A DNA stretch of 64,000 bases, from assembly GCA_943788095.1 (NCBI GenBank), contig CALSOZ010000001.1, positions 248,001 through 312,000 of the forward strand. Reading direction: 5' to 3'. Positions 18,136 through 26,836 of the stretch are shown one piece after another (position 1 is the first letter of the stretch; the number at the start of each line of letters is the position of its first letter). Source of the stretch: an uncultured Flavobacteriaceae bacterium (GTDB lineage Bacteria; Bacteroidota; Bacteroidia; Flavobacteriales; Flavobacteriaceae). The notes below the pieces were generated by a model that was given only the letters and a program-made list of their open reading frames with translations, did no database searches and was not told the origin of the DNA. The translations under genes and the position numbers were made by a program.

Positions 18136-19011
18136 ATGAAGAAATCAAAGTTTTCTAAAATGATTGCAGGCACTATGTCATGGGGGGCTTGGGGGCGTAA
18201 TTTTAATGCAACCGAGATGCAGTGCTTGATTGAAAAATGTGTAGAATTTGGTGTCACCTCTTTTGATCATGCGGATATTTATGGCGGATATTCAACTGAA
18301 TTTGCTTTTGGAGCAGCATTTTCTAAAACGTCCATAGTGCGCTCCGAGGTTCAATTCATTTCGAAATGCGGAATTCAATTGATGTGTCCAAACCGACCAA
18401 ATAAAATAAAGCATTATGATTGCTCTAAAGCGTATATTATTGCCTCCGCAGAGGCCTCATTAAAACACTTAAAGACAGACTATTTAGACGCGCTGTTGAT
18501 CCATCGTCCTAGTCCATTGATGCATCCTTATGAGATTATGGAAGCGATTCAACAGTTAAAAAAAGACGGAAAAATTAGTAGTTTTGGCGTGTCAAATTTT
18601 ACACCGTCTCAAGTCGATCTAATTTCTAGCGAAGTGGCGATTGACATCAATCAAATTGAGTTTTCCGCCGTTCAGCATCAAGCCTTATTTAACGGAAGTT
18701 TGGATCAGATGTTAAAACACAAAATCACTCCCATGGCTTGGGCGCCACTTGGGGCGTTGTTTTCTAGCGAAGTATCAGCTCAAAAAAATCGTATTATTGA
18801 GCAACTCGACGTTTTAGCTCAAAACTATGACGCTACTCCAGATCAGTTACTATTGGCTTGGATCTTAAAGCACCCTTCTGGGACTCATCCTGTAATTGGA
18901 ACGACTCATTTAAAACGTATCGAAGCCTCAGCAGCGGCTGTTTCAATACCTCTTATAATCGAAGATTGGTTTAAAATATTAGAGGCCAGTCAAGGCTACA
19001 AAGTTCCCTAA
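18136..19011 (+). CDS. Aldo/keto reductase, YdhF-like
   Basis: NADPH-dependent oxidoreductase of the AKR fold, 291 residues. The catalytic tetrad is visible: Asp44 and Tyr49 in DHADIYGGY, Lys77 in ISKCG, and His123 in LLIHRP. The segment KISSFGVSNFTPSQVDLI is the usual AKR signature. It resembles E. coli YdhF in the N-terminal part. The substrate cannot be inferred. It is divergent from moxR, and the next gene starts 12 bases after its stop, suggesting a two-gene transcript. Confidence 0.93.
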   Translation: MKKSKFSKMIAGTMSWGAWGRNFNATEMQCLIEKCVEFGVTSFDHADIYGGYSTEFAFGAAFSKTSIVRSEVQFISKCGIQLMCPNRPNKIKHYDCSKAYIIASAEASLKHLKTDYLDALLIHRPSPLMHPYEIMEAIQQLKKDGKISSFGVSNFTPSQVDLISSEVAIDINQIEFSAVQHQALFNGSLDQMLKHKITPMAWAPLGALFSSEVSAQKNRIIEQLDVLAQNYDATPDQLLLAWILKHPSGTHPVIGTTHLKRIEASAAAVSIPLIIEDWFKILEASQGYKVP

Positions 19012-19022
19012 ACCCCTGCAAA

Positions 19023-20162
19023 ATGATTAATAAACGACTGCTTATCAAAAATCTTCTTGCGCATAATGACGAGAGCAGTTTTTATGATAAAAAGTTAAAA
19101 ATTAACATTAGTAATAAAGAAGGCAAAGCGAAGTTTCTAAAACATATTTGTGCGCTATCCAATAGCAATCCAAACAACAATTCCTACATCGTGATTGGGG
19201 TAGACGATCAGTATAGTCACATTATTGGCGTTGATTTTTTTGATGACAGTAAAATTCAAAACCTTGTGAACGCCTATTTAAGCCATCCACCGATTATTCA
19301 GTATGAAAACATTCCGTTTCCACATCTGAGTGATGACAAGGTGGTGGGGCTGGTTACCATTCGCCCCAAAGAAACTCAAGAAATCACTTCCCTTCGTAAA
19401 AATATTTGGAAGTATTATGGAGGCAGTGTGTTTTTTAGAGAAGGCAGTATAAGTATGCCCAAAGTATTTGACATTGAACTGACGGATTCCAATTCAGAAA
19501 TTGTAGCGTCTATTGAAGCGCATTCTCGGAACAATATTAAGTATACTTTGGATGGAGTCTTTGATTTTATGGCACAACGAAAGGATTATGATCCAAAATA
19601 CAAGGTTTTCAAAGAGTATTTTGTGATCTGTTGGTCTGGCCAAAAAAAGAAGATAAAAACCCAAACGTTTTATTCGCGGGTGGACATCGCGTTGATTAAC
19701 GAACAGGTGCGCTTGTTTTACTCGACATTGGACGCCGTTGAGATTTCCTATGACAGTGATTCTTTTAAAATTATTGAGTATGTCAACTTAGGGTTAAACG
19801 GTCAAAACACCTATTATCAACTAGAAAAAACCACGATTACTTTTGGAAACAATGCGATTTACAACATTGATTCTCAATTGCTTTTTAAGCCACCTCAATA
19901 CGATAAAAAAATTCTGCACCATATTTATAATGCCAACAACGCGCTTATGGATCGGCTTAAACAGGGAAAAGTTCTTACAACGGCGCAGCTCAACGATTTG
20001 AAAAATGTTCCCGCAACATATTTAATCTGTTATTTTAATGGTTTTGAAGCCGCGTTGACGCAGCTCCAATCCGCAAAGCCGCTGTTGTATAAACACAGCG
20101 ATGAAGTGTATGCGCTTTATAAAGAAAGCATGCGAATTCTAAGGAAAGCGAAGTATAGTTAA
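19023..20162 (+). CDS. AlbA_2 / Schlafen-like domain protein
   Basis: Residues about 15-125 match the AlbA_2 (formerly AAA_4, Schlafen-like) module: ESSFYDKKLKI, GKAKFLKHICALSNS, NSYIVIGVDDQYSHIIGVD and a later GGSVFFREGS. These domains are proposed to bind nucleic acid and occur in regulators and some defence proteins. The rest (about 130-379) is not recognised; it has no helicase or nuclease motif that I can see. The protein appears soluble. It follows the aldo/keto reductase by 12 bases. Function is unknown. Confidence 0.8.
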   Translation: MINKRLLIKNLLAHNDESSFYDKKLKINISNKEGKAKFLKHICALSNSNPNNNSYIVIGVDDQYSHIIGVDFFDDSKIQNLVNAYLSHPPIIQYENIPFPHLSDDKVVGLVTIRPKETQEITSLRKNIWKYYGGSVFFREGSISMPKVFDIELTDSNSEIVASIEAHSRNNIKYTLDGVFDFMAQRKDYDPKYKVFKEYFVICWSGQKKKIKTQTFYSRVDIALINEQVRLFYSTLDAVEISYDSDSFKIIEYVNLGLNGQNTYYQLEKTTITFGNNAIYNIDSQLLFKPPQYDKKILHHIYNANNALMDRLKQGKVLTTAQLNDLKNVPATYLICYFNGFEAALTQLQSAKPLLYKHSDEVYALYKESMRILRKAKYS

Positions 20163-20191
20163 GGTTGTTGTGCTGTGGAGCCACCACTACG

Positions 20192-20227
20192 CTAAAGTGA
20201 GGCAACATCAATTGCTTTAGTTTTTTT
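20192..20227 (+). terminator. Possible weak terminator after the AlbA_2 gene
   Basis: CTAAAG (20192-20197) can pair with CTTTAG (20215-20220), and the inner GCAA with TTGC, followed by seven T residues. The stem is short and interrupted, so this is tentative. Confidence 0.4.
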
Positions 20228-20267
20228 AGAAATAGTTCTTATTATAAAGGACTTTTGTTCTCGTTTA

Positions 20268-20777
20268 TTATTTCCCGCCGTCCAGTTCATCTTGCCATTC
20301 CAACAATTTTTTCCACTTACCCTCGTATGCTAAGCGGGCTTGTTTTGGCCATGTTCCAGGGACATGCATTTTAAAGGCGTCTCCACCACTGTCTAAAATT
20401 GTTTGACACCGTTCAATATTACAATCGGCTAAAGCTTTCCAGCTACGAACGCCATTATTGTGAAATAGTTGTTGAATTTTCGGCCCAATTCCTTCAATAA
20501 CTGTCAGGTCATTTTCTTTAATGGGTCTTCCAAACACACTTTTAGCTAGGGCTGCATTAAACATCAAACCAGTAGTTTTTGGATCTGAAAAAGAAGTTCT
20601 AGCAGTTGTTTTTTGATCGTTGCAAGCTTTTAGCTCTGCTTCAAGACGTTTAATTTGTGATTTACAGTCATCACAATTTTTACAGTCGCGCTGTTTGTTA
20701 AATAAGCGACCCAAAAGGTAGCCAAATAGTGCGCACAATAGTCCAACGATTATAGGGATTAATAGATGCCAATTCAT
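20268..20777 (-). CDS. Membrane-anchored helix-hairpin-helix protein
   Basis: The 169-residue protein has an N-terminal membrane helix (about 4-25), a cysteine cluster at 32, 35 and 38 (CKNCDDC), a short coiled coil with a fourth cysteine at 52, and a helix-hairpin-helix module at about 91-119 (NDLTVIEGIGPKIQQLFHNN). The C-terminal 40 residues are rich in W and K (TWPKQARLAYEGKWKKLLEW). Such modules usually bind DNA, but here the domain is tethered to a membrane and paired with an OmpA-domain gene 18 bases upstream. Topology and role are unknown. Confidence 0.85.
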   Translation of the reverse strand: MNWHLLIPIIVGLLCALFGYLLGRLFNKQRDCKNCDDCKSQIKRLEAELKACNDQKTTARTSFSDPKTTGLMFNAALAKSVFGRPIKENDLTVIEGIGPKIQQLFHNNGVRSWKALADCNIERCQTILDSGGDAFKMHVPGTWPKQARLAYEGKWKKLLEWQDELDGGK

Positions 20778-20795
20778 GATTTTTTTGTTTTGTAG

Positions 20796-21698
20796 TTAAT
20801 TAATTATTACGTCTGTTCGTCTGTTTTTAGCTTTTCCAGCAAGAGTATTGTTGGTTGCAATTGGAGCCGATTCTCCTTTTGATTCGGTTTTGACTTTATG
20901 AGCTTCTACGTTCAGTTTTAATAACTGACGTTTTGTAAAATCAGCTCGTCGCTGTCCAAGCCCCATATTAAATTTGGCCGACCCGTCGCTATCACAATGC
21001 CCAACAATGGTGCAAGAACGGTTTTCATACGCGTTGAGGTAATCTGCTAAGTCACCAAGAGCGCTTTTTTTCAAGTCTCGGTTAGATATTGTGTATTTAC
21101 CAAGTTCAAAATTCAGTAAAGTAGGCGATGCTAATAAGGCATTTTTTAGTGCAGCATCCCGTTTGGATAAATCGTCATCCAATAAAAGTGCATAAGGGCC
21201 GTGTAAAACACCCGAAGCATCTGGTCGAAGACCTTCATTCATGACCCCAGAAGTAAGAATTTTATCAACCGAAATCCCCCTGGTACTCAATTGTTTTTTA
21301 ATGGCTTCTGCTCGTGCCATTCCTAAATCGCCAAAAGAAGAGGTGTTGGATTCATCACCTTTAAAATACCCCATCACTTTTAGAACTTTTGAAGGATTTT
21401 GAGACAGGTAGTTTTTTAGCTTTTCAATTGGGGTGTCCAGTCCTTCAGGAATAGGCGCTAAAATAGTGTGTCCTGAAGTATTGAATTTGAAATTTTCACT
21501 GGTACCAATATCAAAGTCCGCCCCAGAAATCGAAAAAGGGTTCAAGTATTCAGAGACACTAGTGGCATCAATAGGAATGTTTGTGTTGGCGTTGAGAGTC
21601 GTATTTTCACAACGGTTACAATTGGAGAGCCAGTAAAGGATGGATCCAATAACAATGGTAAATAAAATTCCCAATAAATAGGTGGTTTTCTTGCTCAT
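20796..21698 (-). CDS. Membrane-anchored protein with two OmpA-like domains
   Basis: After an N-terminal hydrophobic anchor (about 6-25) come two regions of OmpA type. The first (about 75-150) contains IEKLKNYLSQNPSKVLKVMG and LGMARAEAIKKQL. The second (about 195-300) contains TIVGHCDSDGSAKFNMGLGQ and ends with AKNRRTDVIIN. OmpA-like domains bind peptidoglycan in the periplasm. Cysteines at 27 and 30 follow the anchor (NCNRC). The gene forms a pair with the downstream helix-hairpin-helix gene. Confidence 0.88.
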   Translation of the reverse strand: MSKKTTYLLGILFTIVIGSILYWLSNCNRCENTTLNANTNIPIDATSVSEYLNPFSISGADFDIGTSENFKFNTSGHTILAPIPEGLDTPIEKLKNYLSQNPSKVLKVMGYFKGDESNTSSFGDLGMARAEAIKKQLSTRGISVDKILTSGVMNEGLRPDASGVLHGPYALLLDDDLSKRDAALKNALLASPTLLNFELGKYTISNRDLKKSALGDLADYLNAYENRSCTIVGHCDSDGSAKFNMGLGQRRADFTKRQLLKLNVEAHKVKTESKGESAPIATNNTLAGKAKNRRTDVIIN

Positions 21699-21761
21699 CT
21701 GACGTGGGTTTTACGATGTAATCACAACAAACAATAGTTGTGTATAAAGTAAGACACATAA

Positions 21762-21797
21762 ATAAAAAAAAAGTCACATCTTGCGGATGTGACTTTT
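21762..21797 (-). terminator. Strong terminator after the ALDH7 gene
   Basis: AAAAGTCACATC (21769-21780) and GATGTGACTTTT (21786-21797) form a 12-bp perfect stem with a 5-base loop. On the minus strand a run of nine T follows. It separates the dehydrogenase gene from the tandem-OmpA gene. Confidence 0.92.
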
Positions 21798-21817
21798 AAA
21801 AACAATAATAAATTAGG

Positions 21818-23371
21818 TTATAAATTGAACATAATCCCTTGTGCTAAAGGTAATTCGTCGGAGTAATTAATGGTATTTGTTTGACGGCGCATATATACTT
21901 TCCATGCATCCGAACCAGACTCACGTCCACCACCCGTTTCTTTTTCACCTCCAAAAGCACCACCAATTTCTGCTCCAGAAGTTCCAATATTTACATTGGC
22001 AATTCCACAATCAGACCCGGCATAAGACAAGAACTTTTCAGCCTCTTTTAGTTCATTGGTCATAATCGCAGAAGACAAGCCTTGAGCCACACCGTTTTGT
22101 TTTTGGATGGCATTTTCTACCGCCCCAGAATATTTCATTAAATATAAGATTGGTGCAAAGGTTTCATGTTGTACAATCTCATAATGGTTTTCAGCTTCAA
22201 TAATGGCTGGCTTCACATAACAACCACTTTCATAGCCTTCACCTTCTAAAACACCACCATCAACCAATATATTTCCTCCTTCAGCTTTTGCTTTTTCAAT
22301 TGCTGCTAAATAGGTGTTTACAGAATCCTGATCGATCAAAGGCCCGATATGGTTTTTTTCATCCAAAGGATTTCCGATGGTTAATTGTCCATAAGCTCCT
22401 ACAATAGCGTCCCTAACTTTGTCATATACAGACTCGTGAATAATCAGTCGTCGTGTAGAAGTACAACGCTGTCCGCAAGTTCCTACCGCACCAAAAATAG
22501 CGCCAGGCACCACTACTTTTAAATCCGCGGTTGGGGTGATAATAATTGCATTATTTCCTCCCAACTCTAGTAAAGATTTCCCAAAACGTTGAGCTACCGT
22601 AGCCCCTACAATTCGTCCCATTCTTGTAGAACCGGTCGCAGAAATCAAAGGTACTCTTGTGTCCGTCGTCATCATTTCTCCAACGGTATAATCGCCATTG
22701 ATGATCGACGAAATCCCTTCTGGCAACTTGTTTTCTTTTAAAATTTCGGCAATAATATTCTGACAAGCAATAGAGCATAAAGGTGCTTTTTCTGACCCTT
22801 TCCACACACATACATCTCCACAAATCCATGCCAAAGCAGTATTCCACGCCCAAACTGCGACAGGGAAATTAAAGGCAGAGATAATACCCACCACTCCAAT
22901 AGGGTGCCATTGTTCTCGCATCACATGGCCAGGACGCTCAGAAGGAATGGTTTGTCCGTTTAATTGTCGAGACAATCCAACGGCAAAATCACAGATATCA
23001 ATCATTTCTTGAACTTCTCCATACCCTTCTTGCAAGGATTTTCCCATTTCATAAGACACTAATTTACCGAGGGGTTCTTTTAAAACTCTTAACTTATTTC
23101 CAAATTGACGGACAATTTCGCCACGTTGGGGCGCTGGCATCATTCGCCACTCAGGGAACGCAGCCGTTGCAGCCGTCATCACCGCTTCATAGTCTGCTTG
23201 AGAGGTGCAAACCACGCTTCCAATTTTTTGGCCATCTACAGGCGAAAAACTATCGAGGGTAGCACCATTTCCAAAGCTATTTGCACCTGTTGAAGTTCCT
23301 AAGTTTATATCTTTAACTCCAAGCGCATCCAATGCATCTTGAATTTTAAAAGTATTAAAGGCTGTATTCAT
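21818..23371 (-). CDS. ALDH7-type aldehyde dehydrogenase (probable L-piperidine-6-carboxylate / aminoadipate semialdehyde dehydrogenase)
   Basis: This 517-residue NAD-dependent dehydrogenase has ISAFNFPVAVWAWNTALAWI in the coenzyme region, the glutamate motif LLELGGNNAII and the catalytic cysteine motif GTCGQRCTSTRR. The ELGGNNA and GQRCTSTRR forms are characteristic of the ALDH7 (antiquitin, Pcd/AmaB) group, which oxidises aminoadipate semialdehyde in lysine breakdown. No other lysine-catabolic gene is in the window, so the substrate is an inference. A TATATTCG box at 23410-23403 could be the -7 promoter element. Confidence 0.9.
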   Translation of the reverse strand: MNTAFNTFKIQDALDALGVKDINLGTSTGANSFGNGATLDSFSPVDGQKIGSVVCTSQADYEAVMTAATAAFPEWRMMPAPQRGEIVRQFGNKLRVLKEPLGKLVSYEMGKSLQEGYGEVQEMIDICDFAVGLSRQLNGQTIPSERPGHVMREQWHPIGVVGIISAFNFPVAVWAWNTALAWICGDVCVWKGSEKAPLCSIACQNIIAEILKENKLPEGISSIINGDYTVGEMMTTDTRVPLISATGSTRMGRIVGATVAQRFGKSLLELGGNNAIIITPTADLKVVVPGAIFGAVGTCGQRCTSTRRLIIHESVYDKVRDAIVGAYGQLTIGNPLDEKNHIGPLIDQDSVNTYLAAIEKAKAEGGNILVDGGVLEGEGYESGCYVKPAIIEAENHYEIVQHETFAPILYLMKYSGAVENAIQKQNGVAQGLSSAIMTNELKEAEKFLSYAGSDCGIANVNIGTSGAEIGGAFGGEKETGGGRESGSDAWKVYMRRQTNTINYSDELPLAQGIMFNL

Positions 23372-23445
23372 TTTTTATAATTTTATAAATCTGTTTGAGT
23401 TGCGAATATAATAATTTTATAGCCGCTTTAATGATAATTACACAA

Positions 23446-23916
23446 TCATTCCCAGTCGCAAAAAGGATGTTTACTGAGGTTAGAATTATAATATCTTATA
23501 TCTCCAGTAACTTCTTGTCCTAGCCAATTTGGTTTAGAAAAAACGTCATCTTCAGCGCTTAATTCTACTTCAGCAATTACCAATCCAGCATTTAAGCCTT
23601 CAAATTCATCAACTTCAAATAGGTGATTACCGACCGAAACTTCATGCCTTGTTTTACGAATGATCGTTTTTTCACATAAGCCTAAAAGTGTCTCGGCGTC
23701 TGTTTTAGAAATTTCTTTTTCCCATTCAAACCGACTTAGCCCACTTTCGTTGCTTTTTCCCTTGACGGTCATAGAGCCTTTTTGGTCATTAAGACGAATC
23801 CGAACTGAGCGCTCGGGATGGCTGTTTAAATACCCTTGAGCAATCGTCGATTTTTTTGAAGCTTCTACACGATATCTGTCAGAGATTACCAAAAATTTAC
23901 GTTCAATTTCTATCAT
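23446..23916 (-). CDS. CYTH domain protein (inorganic triphosphatase family)
   Basis: The protein opens with IEIERKFLV, the ExExK signature of CYTH/triphosphate tunnel enzymes. Basic and acidic tunnel residues follow in RSVRIRLNDQKGSMTVKG, FEWEKEI, KTRHEV, FEVDEFEG and VIAEVELS. Members bind triphosphates in a beta-barrel with divalent metal; bacterial ones are often tripolyphosphatases. The 156-residue length is normal for a stand-alone CYTH domain. It is cytoplasmic. Confidence 0.93.
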   Translation of the reverse strand: MIEIERKFLVISDRYRVEASKKSTIAQGYLNSHPERSVRIRLNDQKGSMTVKGKSNESGLSRFEWEKEISKTDAETLLGLCEKTIIRKTRHEVSVGNHLFEVDEFEGLNAGLVIAEVELSAEDDVFSKPNWLGQEVTGDIRYYNSNLSKHPFCDWE

Positions 23917-24073
23917 AAAAAATAAGCTAGTGATTAGATGCTCTAAATTTACAGTAAGTCAAACGATTTACCAATACGAAATAGAAAACAACTTTTTTAA
24001 ACGCTTTCAAGGAGACTTATCTGGAGTAATTGCTAAAAAATATGGAATGAATTCTTTGGTTTGATAAGATTTC

Positions 24074-24123
24074 GTTGAGAGAACTCAACCAATATGCGAA
24101 TATTCGCAAAAATACTACTTTCG
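24074..24123 (+). promoter_or_regulatory. ppc upstream region with two inverted repeats and a -7-like box
   Basis: GTTGAG-AGAA-CTCAAC lies at 24074-24089. The perfect 14-base palindrome TGCGAATATTCGCA lies at 24095-24108. TACTTTCG at 24116-24123 matches the Bacteroidota -7 element TAnnTTTG with one mismatch. The palindrome would sit just upstream of the -7 box, where a repressor would block RNA polymerase. No -33 TTG is found at the usual distance. Confidence 0.45.
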
Positions 24124-24180
24124 TAGAGGAATTTCGGAGTTGCTTTAGTAATTTTGGGAGCAACTAAATGTATTAAAGTA

Positions 24181-26760
24181 ATGTCCACTCAGCCAAAAAT
24201 CACCAGATTTAAACAAAACGTTTTGTCAAAATATCAAATATACAACAGTATATTTATGACTCTTCCTTTTAACTCGATTACAAAAACCGGTGCGCTTTTG
24301 CCACTTTTTTTTGAAACCTGTAAAAAAGGATTTGCAAACAATGAAGATCCTACAACCATTGTAAATACATTTTTTAAAAAATACCAAGCCAGACGATCTC
24401 CTAAAAGTCAGATCGATTTGTTGTTTCGTTTTATACAATATATCGAGCGCCAAGTGGTCTTGTTTGATGCCATCGAAGATGCTGCCTTCCCTGTTGTTAA
24501 CAATATGGATGGAATTGGAACTTTGAGAAGTTTAAAAGAAAAAGTAAGCTCTGAGAACAAATTGGAAGTACTTCAAAACTACTTAGAGGAATTCAAAGTG
24601 CGTATTGTGTTAACAGCGCATCCAACACAATTTTACCCAGGATCGGTATTAGGAATCATCACCGATTTAACCGAGGCCATCCGTGAAAACGACTTATTTC
24701 GCATCAACGAATTGTTAGCACAATTAGGAAAAACACCTTTCTTTAAACAATCAAAGCCAACACCTTACGATGAAGCAGTGAGTCTAATTTGGTACTTAGA
24801 ACATGTGTTTTATAAATCGTTTGGGAGTGTTTATGACTATATTCAGCAAAATATTTTTGACGGGAAACACATTGATAACGACATTATTAATATTGGTTTT
24901 TGGCCAGGAGGCGACAGAGATGGGAACCCATTTGTAACCCCAGAAATTACTTTGAAAGTTGCGGCAAGGCTTCGTGAAACGATTATCAAAAACTATTACC
25001 GGGACTTAAGAGGTCTTAAAAGAAAACTATCCTTTGCGGGGGTTGAAGATCGAGTTGTAGCCTTAGAAGTGGAGCTCTATAAAATTATAACCAATAAAAA
25101 ATCTACCTTAACACTAGAGTATTTAACGTCAGAGTTAAAAGAAATTAAGGCCGTTGTTGTTCAAGAGCACCAGTCGCTTTATGCCCCTGAATTGAACAGC
25201 CTTTTAAATAAAATTCATTTATTTGGATTCCACTTTTCTACACTAGACATCCGTCAAGACAGTCGTGCGCATGCTGCGGTATTTAACGATATGGTCAACG
25301 TGATGATTGAAAGCGGAAGCGCTAGTTTCCCTGAAAATTACCATGATTTGCCGGAAACAGATCAAATTCAGGTGTTGTCAAATATTAAAGGACGTGTTGA
25401 TTTTGATTTAATTACGGATAAAGACACATTAAAAGCCTTAAAAACGATGGAGGCGATTAAAACCATTCAGCAGACCAATGGCGAAAAGGCAGCCAATCGA
25501 TACATTATTAGTAACAATCAAAGCACGCTCCATGTCATGCAGTTGTATGCAATGCTTAAGCTTGTTGCATTTCAAGATGATCTAACAGTGGATTTAGCAC
25601 CACTTTTTGAAACCATTACAGATTTACAAAATGCACCTTCCGTCATGGAAGACCTTTATACTAATCCCGAATATGCTGCGCACTTAAAAGCGCGAGGAAA
25701 CAGACAAACCATCATGCTGGGGTTTAGTGACGGCACCAAGGACGGTGGTTATTTAATGGCCAACTGGGCAATTTATCAAGCGAAAGAACTGTTAACTGCG
25801 ATCTCCAGAAAGTATGACATTACGGCGATTTTCTTTGATGGTCGAGGTGGGCCACCCGCAAGAGGTGGTGGAAAAACACATAATTTCTATGCGTCCTTGG
25901 GACCAACAATTGAAGACAAAGAAGTGCAGCTGACGATTCAAGGGCAAACGATAAGCTCAAATTTTGGGACGTTAGAGTCCTCACAATATAACCTTGAACA
26001 ATTGATTAGCTCTGGGATTCATAATAGCTTGAGTGACAAAGACCTTAGTATGACCCCTCAAAACAGAGTGGTGATGGCCCAGTTGTCTAAACTAAGTTAT
26101 GAAGCATATGTGAATTTTAAAGCGCATCCGAAGTTCATCCCTTACTTAGAACACATGAGCACGCTTAAGTATTATGCGAAAACCAATATTGGAAGCCGTC
26201 CATCTAAGCGAGGCAAAGCAGAAGGACTCGTGTTCGAAGATTTGCGCGCCATTCCTTTTGTAGGCTCATGGAGTCAATTGAAACAAAATGTACCAGGATT
26301 TTTTGGCGTAGGAACCGCATTAAAACATTATGAAGATATTGGTGAGTTTGAAAAAGCACAACACTTATTTAAAACCTCTGATTTTTTCAAAACGTTGATT
26401 GAAAACAGTATGATGTCCTTATCTAAATCGTTCTTTGATTTGACCAAATACATGTCTGAAGATCCAGAGTATGGCGAATTTTGGAATGTGATTTATAGTG
26501 AGTATGTTACCACTAAACGTTTGTTATTAAAACTAACAGGTTATGACGAGTTGATGCAAGAAGAGCTTGCTGGAAAGGCTTCTATCTCGGTGCGAGAGTC
26601 TATCGTATTGCCTTTATTAACAATACAACAATATGCATTGAAAAAGATTCAGGAGCTAGAAAAAGAATCTCCAAGAGACAAGGATCAAATTAAAACGTAC
26701 GAAAAAATTGTAATGCGCTCTCTATTTGGAAACATTAATGCGAGTCGAAACTCAGCATAA
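24181..26760 (+). CDS. ppc: Phosphoenolpyruvate carboxylase
   Basis: This enzyme adds bicarbonate to phosphoenolpyruvate to give oxaloacetate, replenishing the TCA cycle. Catalytic motifs are visible: TAHPTQFYPGS with the essential histidine, FWPGGDRDGNPFVT, GFSDGTKDGGYL and FFDGRGGPPARGGGKTH. The 859-residue length fits the Bacteroidota form, which is slightly shorter than that of E. coli. I prefer the ATG at 24181 (MSTQPKITRF) over the in-frame ATG at 24154, because the nine extra residues look non-coding. A strong terminator follows. Confidence 0.97.
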   Translation: MSTQPKITRFKQNVLSKYQIYNSIFMTLPFNSITKTGALLPLFFETCKKGFANNEDPTTIVNTFFKKYQARRSPKSQIDLLFRFIQYIERQVVLFDAIEDAAFPVVNNMDGIGTLRSLKEKVSSENKLEVLQNYLEEFKVRIVLTAHPTQFYPGSVLGIITDLTEAIRENDLFRINELLAQLGKTPFFKQSKPTPYDEAVSLIWYLEHVFYKSFGSVYDYIQQNIFDGKHIDNDIINIGFWPGGDRDGNPFVTPEITLKVAARLRETIIKNYYRDLRGLKRKLSFAGVEDRVVALEVELYKIITNKKSTLTLEYLTSELKEIKAVVVQEHQSLYAPELNSLLNKIHLFGFHFSTLDIRQDSRAHAAVFNDMVNVMIESGSASFPENYHDLPETDQIQVLSNIKGRVDFDLITDKDTLKALKTMEAIKTIQQTNGEKAANRYIISNNQSTLHVMQLYAMLKLVAFQDDLTVDLAPLFETITDLQNAPSVMEDLYTNPEYAAHLKARGNRQTIMLGFSDGTKDGGYLMANWAIYQAKELLTAISRKYDITAIFFDGRGGPPARGGGKTHNFYASLGPTIEDKEVQLTIQGQTISSNFGTLESSQYNLEQLISSGIHNSLSDKDLSMTPQNRVVMAQLSKLSYEAYVNFKAHPKFIPYLEHMSTLKYYAKTNIGSRPSKRGKAEGLVFEDLRAIPFVGSWSQLKQNVPGFFGVGTALKHYEDIGEFEKAQHLFKTSDFFKTLIENSMMSLSKSFFDLTKYMSEDPEYGEFWNVIYSEYVTTKRLLLKLTGYDELMQEELAGKASISVRESIVLPLLTIQQYALKKIQELEKESPRDKDQIKTYEKIVMRSLFGNINASRNSA

Positions 26761-26781
26761 ATCACACATTCATATTAAATT

Positions 26782-26815
26782 AAAAAGCCTCTAGAACAAC
26801 TTCTAGAGGCTTTTT
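26782..26815. terminator. Bidirectional terminator between ppc and amt1
   Basis: AAAAAGCCTCTAGAA (26782-26796) and TTCTAGAGGCTTTTT (26801-26815) form a perfect 15-bp stem with a CAAC loop. T runs on both strands suit the two convergent genes. Confidence 0.95.
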
Positions 26816-26836
26816 GGCGACTAACTAAATAAACAG

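Noticed and set aside
23930-24064. Open stretch of 44 codons (GTG start, ending KKYGMNSLV) upstream of ppc
   Set aside because: The sequence looks slightly protein-like, but it is short, has a poor start and overlaps the likely ppc control region; I could not support it as a gene.
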